Shown: one piece after another, positions 44,201 to 46,843 of the stretch
How positions within the stretch are numbered: position 1 is the stretch's first letter
Layout of the letters: each line of letters opens with the position of its first letter
Assembly: GCF_006483455.1 (NCBI RefSeq)
Contig: NZ_PPPU01000038.1
Location: 1 to 46,843 of the forward strand
DNA: 46,843 nt
Reading direction: 5' to 3'
Origin: Methylomonas koyamae
GTDB lineage: Bacteria > Pseudomonadota > Gammaproteobacteria > Methylococcales > Methylomonadaceae
The notes under the pieces: model-generated
Database searches by the model: none
Told to the model about the DNA's origin: nothing
Seen by the model: only the letters and a program-made list of their open reading frames with translations
Program-made: the position numbers and the translations under genes

Positions 44201-46196
44201 TGGTCAACGTGTCCATGCCTGAGGCGCCCAAATCGGTAACAGCGCTGAGTTCGTCGCCGTCATAAGAACTGGTGCTGGAGTTGAACTGGATGATGTTTTG
44301 GGTGGCGCACCACTGCTCTGGTATCACCGGGTCGCTGGCAGTTGCGGTGGTAAGGCCGGAGATGTAGCTGGAGTCGTCAACGTTAAAGGTCGATAACGCG
44401 GATTTACCTGCCAGATAACGTAGCGACTCTAATAATATCTCGGATTGTGGGTTGCCCCAGTTATTGCAGGAACCGTTAGAGAAGCTATTCAATCCCCAGA
44501 TACAACCCGCACTGCCGGTTAGACTGTGATAGGTACCATCATCGTGGCGGTACCCGTAAATTCGCATCTTGTCTAACGTGTTAATGATTGCGCCGGTAGA
44601 GGGGGCTGACTTAAAGGTGCCGTTCGTTGATACGTTGATTTCGTCAGATAGTGACGATGCGTTTTTGCGAAGGACCCCGCCGGATTTGTTTTTGCCGTAC
44701 GAACCGGTTAGCAGGCCAAAACGCACTTTATCGTCGTCACCGTAGGTTTGTAATAAACCGATTGGTTTGCGGGTACCGTCAGGATAAATTTTGCAGTTTT
44801 CGGTGCCGATGTAGTTTGCGTCACATACTTTCACCTTAGCCACATAATCTTGCGACCCCAAGCCTTGGCTTGCTTTGCTCGGATTGCTGCTTTGGGCGCT
44901 GATTCCGGAGCTGGCGGATACATTACCGTTAGAAGCGGCTTTTTCTTCCGACCAGCGACATTGCCAGCGCTCGTTAGATGCCCATAAAGAATAATTGCCT
45001 TTTGCTACCCGAATTAACGGGTCGTCTGTAACGTTTTGCGACAAGGTTGTACTCGAAACCGTTGTGTTACATAGCGTGATGCCGTTAGTAACGTCGGTTG
45101 AGGAGAACGGGGTTAACTGGGTTAGATCGGACCCGCTGTAGAATTTGGCGAAACTGTGGGCATCGTTCGGCAGGTAACTGCGTTGCAGAACGGTAGTGCC
45201 GACAACCGGGCCTGTAATTGTTGTGGTCGTAGTGGTGGTGGTGGTTTGGTAAGGGGTCGTGCTGGTAGAGCTGAATGTCTTGGTGTAGGTGTTGGTATAG
45301 GGCGTCACCTTGGTGCTGCACATGCCGCCAGATAACTTGTCTTTCTTTACGGTAACAGTATACGAGGCGGTATAGGTTGTGGTGTAGAAGGTAGAAGTCG
45401 TTCTATTGAAGGAGCTGTCGTAGCTGGTCGTATAGGTTGTCGTGGTCACGGTACCCAATGCCGACTCAGTGTACGTGGTAACCGGAGTACTATTGGTGGG
45501 CGTGGTATTCGTCGCAACACTATCCGTCGTTGGGCCGTTCTGAGTCGTGCTGGGGTTTGAATCGCCGCTTGGTAAAGTCTCGCCGCTGGTTATCGGCAGT
45601 TGGGAACATTGCGTATTTGTTCCGTTGTATGTCTCACCTTGGGTGGTGTTGGTCAGGGACGTGTTTGTCAACGTGTAAGCTGTCGCGGGCGAGGCAGGAC
45701 CAGTTGCAACCGGGGCAGAGGTTACGGGAGGCGTGGTTGTCGTGGTCGTGCTAGTAGTGTCGCCGGTATCGGTTGAACGGTTCCCGCCGTACAATATTTT
45801 CCGTATGGTATCTATCCGGGTCATACTCGCCCAATTCAGAAAGTTACCACTCCACGCCCCACTGCAATATTTATTGCTGGTCGTGGCGCTAGGCTCAAAT
45901 CTTTTGTTTGTCGTGTTATAGGTATAACACTTGTAACTGTCAAAATACCCGTAGTAATCGAAGCTATGCTTGTATGAAGTTTCCGGAACGCCGTCGTTGT
46001 CAAGGTCGGAGTAATCGTCGAATGCCTTGAATGCCAACTGGTGGTCTTTAGAAATGTTGAGCATCAAAATTGGCGTTGTCGACGACGTTAGGAACAACGG
46101 GGTATCGGCCAAATTAAGTTGTGCGGCATAAACTCCGCGGGAAATCGCGAAAAACGCAACGGCCTGTAACAATAATCTTGCAGACATTCTATTCAT
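41244..46196 (-). CDS. pilY1: PilY1-type pilus tip adhesin
   Basis: A 1650-residue secreted protein. The signal peptide is cleaved near residue 25 (GVYAAQ). The N-terminal part has an acidic DLDNDGVPE loop (64-72). A Thr/Ser-rich low-complexity stretch covers about residues 142-330. Further calcium-loop-like motifs are DVNNDDKLDIND (from 1015) and the C-terminal beta-propeller loop DSNGDKIID (1344-1352) followed by YAGDLQGNLWKFDL, the PilY1 hallmark. MIYVGGNDGMLHGF marks the propeller start. PilY1 sits at the pilus tip and acts in adhesion and pilus extension. It lies between pilX and pilE on one transcript. Confidence 0.93.
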   Translation of the reverse strand: MNRMSARLLLQAVAFFAISRGVYAAQLNLADTPLFLTSSTTPILMLNISKDHQLAFKAFDDYSDLDNDGVPETSYKHSFDYYGYFDSYKCYTYNTTNKRFEPSATTSNKYCSGAWSGNFLNWASMTRIDTIRKILYGGNRSTDTGDTTSTTTTTTPPVTSAPVATGPASPATAYTLTNTSLTNTTQGETYNGTNTQCSQLPITSGETLPSGDSNPSTTQNGPTTDSVATNTTPTNSTPVTTYTESALGTVTTTTYTTSYDSSFNRTTSTFYTTTYTASYTVTVKKDKLSGGMCSTKVTPYTNTYTKTFSSTSTTPYQTTTTTTTTTITGPVVGTTVLQRSYLPNDAHSFAKFYSGSDLTQLTPFSSTDVTNGITLCNTTVSSTTLSQNVTDDPLIRVAKGNYSLWASNERWQCRWSEEKAASNGNVSASSGISAQSSNPSKASQGLGSQDYVAKVKVCDANYIGTENCKIYPDGTRKPIGLLQTYGDDDKVRFGLLTGSYGKNKSGGVLRKNASSLSDEINVSTNGTFKSAPSTGAIINTLDKMRIYGYRHDDGTYHSLTGSAGCIWGLNSFSNGSCNNWGNPQSEILLESLRYLAGKSALSTFNVDDSSYISGLTTATASDPVIPEQWCATQNIIQFNSSTSSYDGDELSAVTDLGASGMDTLTNAVGTGESIPGNSYFVGENGADNNQLCTAKTVSSLSGVRGTCPDAPRLAGSYHIAGLAHYSHTNDIRSALKGKQVVTTYGVALSPQVPKIVVPVPGSSTKTVTILPACQNTDIGGNCAIVDFKIVSQSSTATTNTGKLYINWEDSEQGGDFDQDQWGVLSYSVTSTQVTITTDVIAQSTPYQMGFGYIISGTTQDGFHAHSGINTYDYTDPLGVTACTSCNTSDAATSVTYTIGSSSANSLQQPLYYAAKWGGFIDANNDNIPSTTAEWDSNLDGKPDRYFFAIDPKNLETSLKSALDDVLKRTAAASAAAANSTSIQSGTMLYQAQFNSTDWSGHLFNFPVNASGFVVDVNNDDKLDINDANWDAGALIPSAAARNIYTFNQSAGTTFLWDNLSSGQQTALQTNSSGVLGTVTTGQNRLNWIRGDSSNEVRNGGKFRDRTGSVLADVINSDPLYTKSESYGYEKLPTTVSGQSSYAQFVTNKTSVSSPRIPMIYVGGNDGMLHGFRADTGNVNSGKEVIAYVPAGVYDKLSKLTDTDYAHTYYVDGSPHISDAYLNGSWKTVLVGGLNKGGKSIYALNISNPAAFSPAADVLWEYQGTSADTGNVGTTDSNGLGLTYSQPQIGLLSSGDWVAIFGNGYNSTSEKAFLYIVNLTTGSLIKKIPTNASTSNGLSTPKLYDSNGDKIIDYVYAGDLQGNLWKFDLTSTSATGWGLANAGAPLFTAERTTGVPQPITAQPILGAHSDGGVLVFFGTGRYLTTTDVTNNDVQTFYGIWDKPNTTGTVSRSNLVAQTITEEVAKGTTKTISDCTDDPLTPTNECLVTYQYNLRGTSANSVDYTSKRGWYMDLLPSSATPEGERVISGALLMLDRIIFLTAIPSSDPCSPGGVSWLMELNFMTGGATTTSSFDLNDDDKFDSKDSLPSGGFASGAQFSVGMVKSLVWLDKEGTGIAVKEGSGTSSKIESIKNKGQTVSAGTANRLYWLQIQ

Positions 46197-46227
46197 GATT
46201 GTTGTCCTAAAAATTTGTTACCCATCC

Positions 46228-46785
46228 CTAAGGGGTGACGCTAAACAAGGCTTGCAGAATAACGATTGCATTACTATCGCCGCCGATAGCCCGCGTGGTG
46301 ACACGGTATTTTTCCGTTGAACCTTCATTCGGCATACGTTCCACGACATACATCGGCTGTGCCGCAATTTGGTTGAGCGCAAGCGCTGCAGTTAGCGCGG
46401 TAGTGTCGGACCAGTCAAATTGGCGAGTAGTACCGTTGCAATCGGCTGCTCCGGTTCCGTTCCAATAGCTGGCGTTGTTGGGTAAGCAGACGTTGATTGC
46501 TCGTAGGCCGGGACCCGTTACCGTGCCGCTGGTGGTATCGGCGGGAACCGGAATTAACGTGCGTATTTTGATGCCGGTTGTTAAATTTTTTTCAACATAT
46601 TCAAGTGCAGCTTCAGCGGCTTGTAGCGCCAAGTCCTGATTACGGCTGTTTCCGGCCATCCGTTCTTCCAGAGTGCTCATCTGGGCGACATTCACCCCAA
46701 ATACAGCAAGGATGATCAAAAAGATTAGGGCGGTAAACAACGTCGCGCCGCTTTGGCGATGCCCCGGAGATATTGCTGTCCGCAT
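46228..46785 (-). CDS. pilX: Type IV pilus assembly protein PilX
   Basis: A 185-residue minor pilin-like protein. HRQSGATLFTALIFLIILAVFGV gives the prepilin cleavage site (Gly-Ala) and the long hydrophobic helix. STLEERMAGNSRNQDLALQAAEAAL is the conserved PilX N-terminal domain, and the rest is a divergent C-terminal head with a Cys pair. It is 31 bases before pilY1. PilW, normally next upstream, would be beyond the window; no clear PilW end is seen before the right edge. Confidence 0.88.
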   Translation of the reverse strand: MRTAISPGHRQSGATLFTALIFLIILAVFGVNVAQMSTLEERMAGNSRNQDLALQAAEAALEYVEKNLTTGIKIRTLIPVPADTTSGTVTGPGLRAINVCLPNNASYWNGTGAADCNGTTRQFDWSDTTALTAALALNQIAAQPMYVVERMPNEGSTEKYRVTTRAIGGDSNAIVILQALFSVTP

Positions 46786-46823
46786 AACGCGGTGCGAATG
46801 ATTGTGAACCCGGCCGTTAAATG

Positions 46824-46843
46824 TCGTTCGGGCTGAGCTTGTC
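46824..46843. repeat. Right-edge fragment of a possible dispersed repeat
   Basis: TCGTTCGGGCTGAGCTTGTC is the start of a sequence type (GTTCGGGCTGAGCTTGTCGAAGC) that I recognise as a short interspersed element in many proteobacterial genomes. It lies 39 bases upstream of pilX and is cut by the window. Confidence 0.4.

Overview
The window is a densely packed bacterial chromosome segment that reads as a gammaproteobacterium. RsmJ, NhaR, Zur, SdhE, Lgt, PilX/PilY1 and a gammaproteobacterial-type RF2 all point that way. PEP carboxylase, pyruvate phosphate dikinase and a SufBCDSU-type Fe-S locus would fit a Methylococcales-like organism. That placement is inference: no methane or methanol oxidation gene, rRNA or tRNA lies in the window.

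Layout. 1-6.5 kb is a Suf iron-sulfur locus (sufC, sufD, sufS, sufU, a Rieske ferredoxin). It is interrupted by accessory genes: a DUF4160/DUF2442 pair directly in front of sufC and an opposite-strand Uma2 nuclease-like gene between sufD and sufS. A secreted protein of unknown function and rsmJ follow. 6.5-14.3 kb, minus strand, is ppc followed by an ABC / HlyD / TolC / small membrane protein export operon whose ABC subunit has lost its ATPase motifs. 14.4-22.4 kb, plus strand, carries nhaR, lgt, prfB, a DUF433/DUF5615 toxin-antitoxin pair, lysS, a flavin reductase, a lone Nif11-type small protein, folP and a D-cysteine desulfhydrase/ACC deaminase-like enzyme. A histidine-rich polytopic membrane protein and an O6-methylguanine methyltransferase follow.

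24-28.8 kb, minus strand, is a tight operon (divergent NAD+ DNA ligase, thiD, thiE, dodecin, yeast-type cytosine deaminase) with zur upstream. Between zur and ligA is a strong candidate for an unannotated FNR/DNR-type-controlled small RNA: an FNR-like palindrome, a -10 box at class II spacing, a 5' hairpin with a pyrimidine-rich loop, and a hairpin plus U8 terminator.

29-34.3 kb holds a diguanylate cyclase with a c-type haem sensor motif, ppdK, and a HI0933/BaiN-like flavoprotein. 34.5-40.8 kb is a TCA module, gltA - sdhAF4 - sdhC - sdhD - sdhA - sdhB - sdhE, followed by queA. It includes a 57-codon gene for the assembly factor SdhAF4, so both known SdhA flavinylation/assembly factors flank the structural genes. 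40.8 kb to the right edge is a type IV pilus tip cluster on the minus strand (PilX, a large PilY1 with a Thr-rich insert, a PilE-like minor pilin).

No gene-free stretch exceeds 300 bases. No CRISPR array, IS element, rRNA or tRNA was seen.
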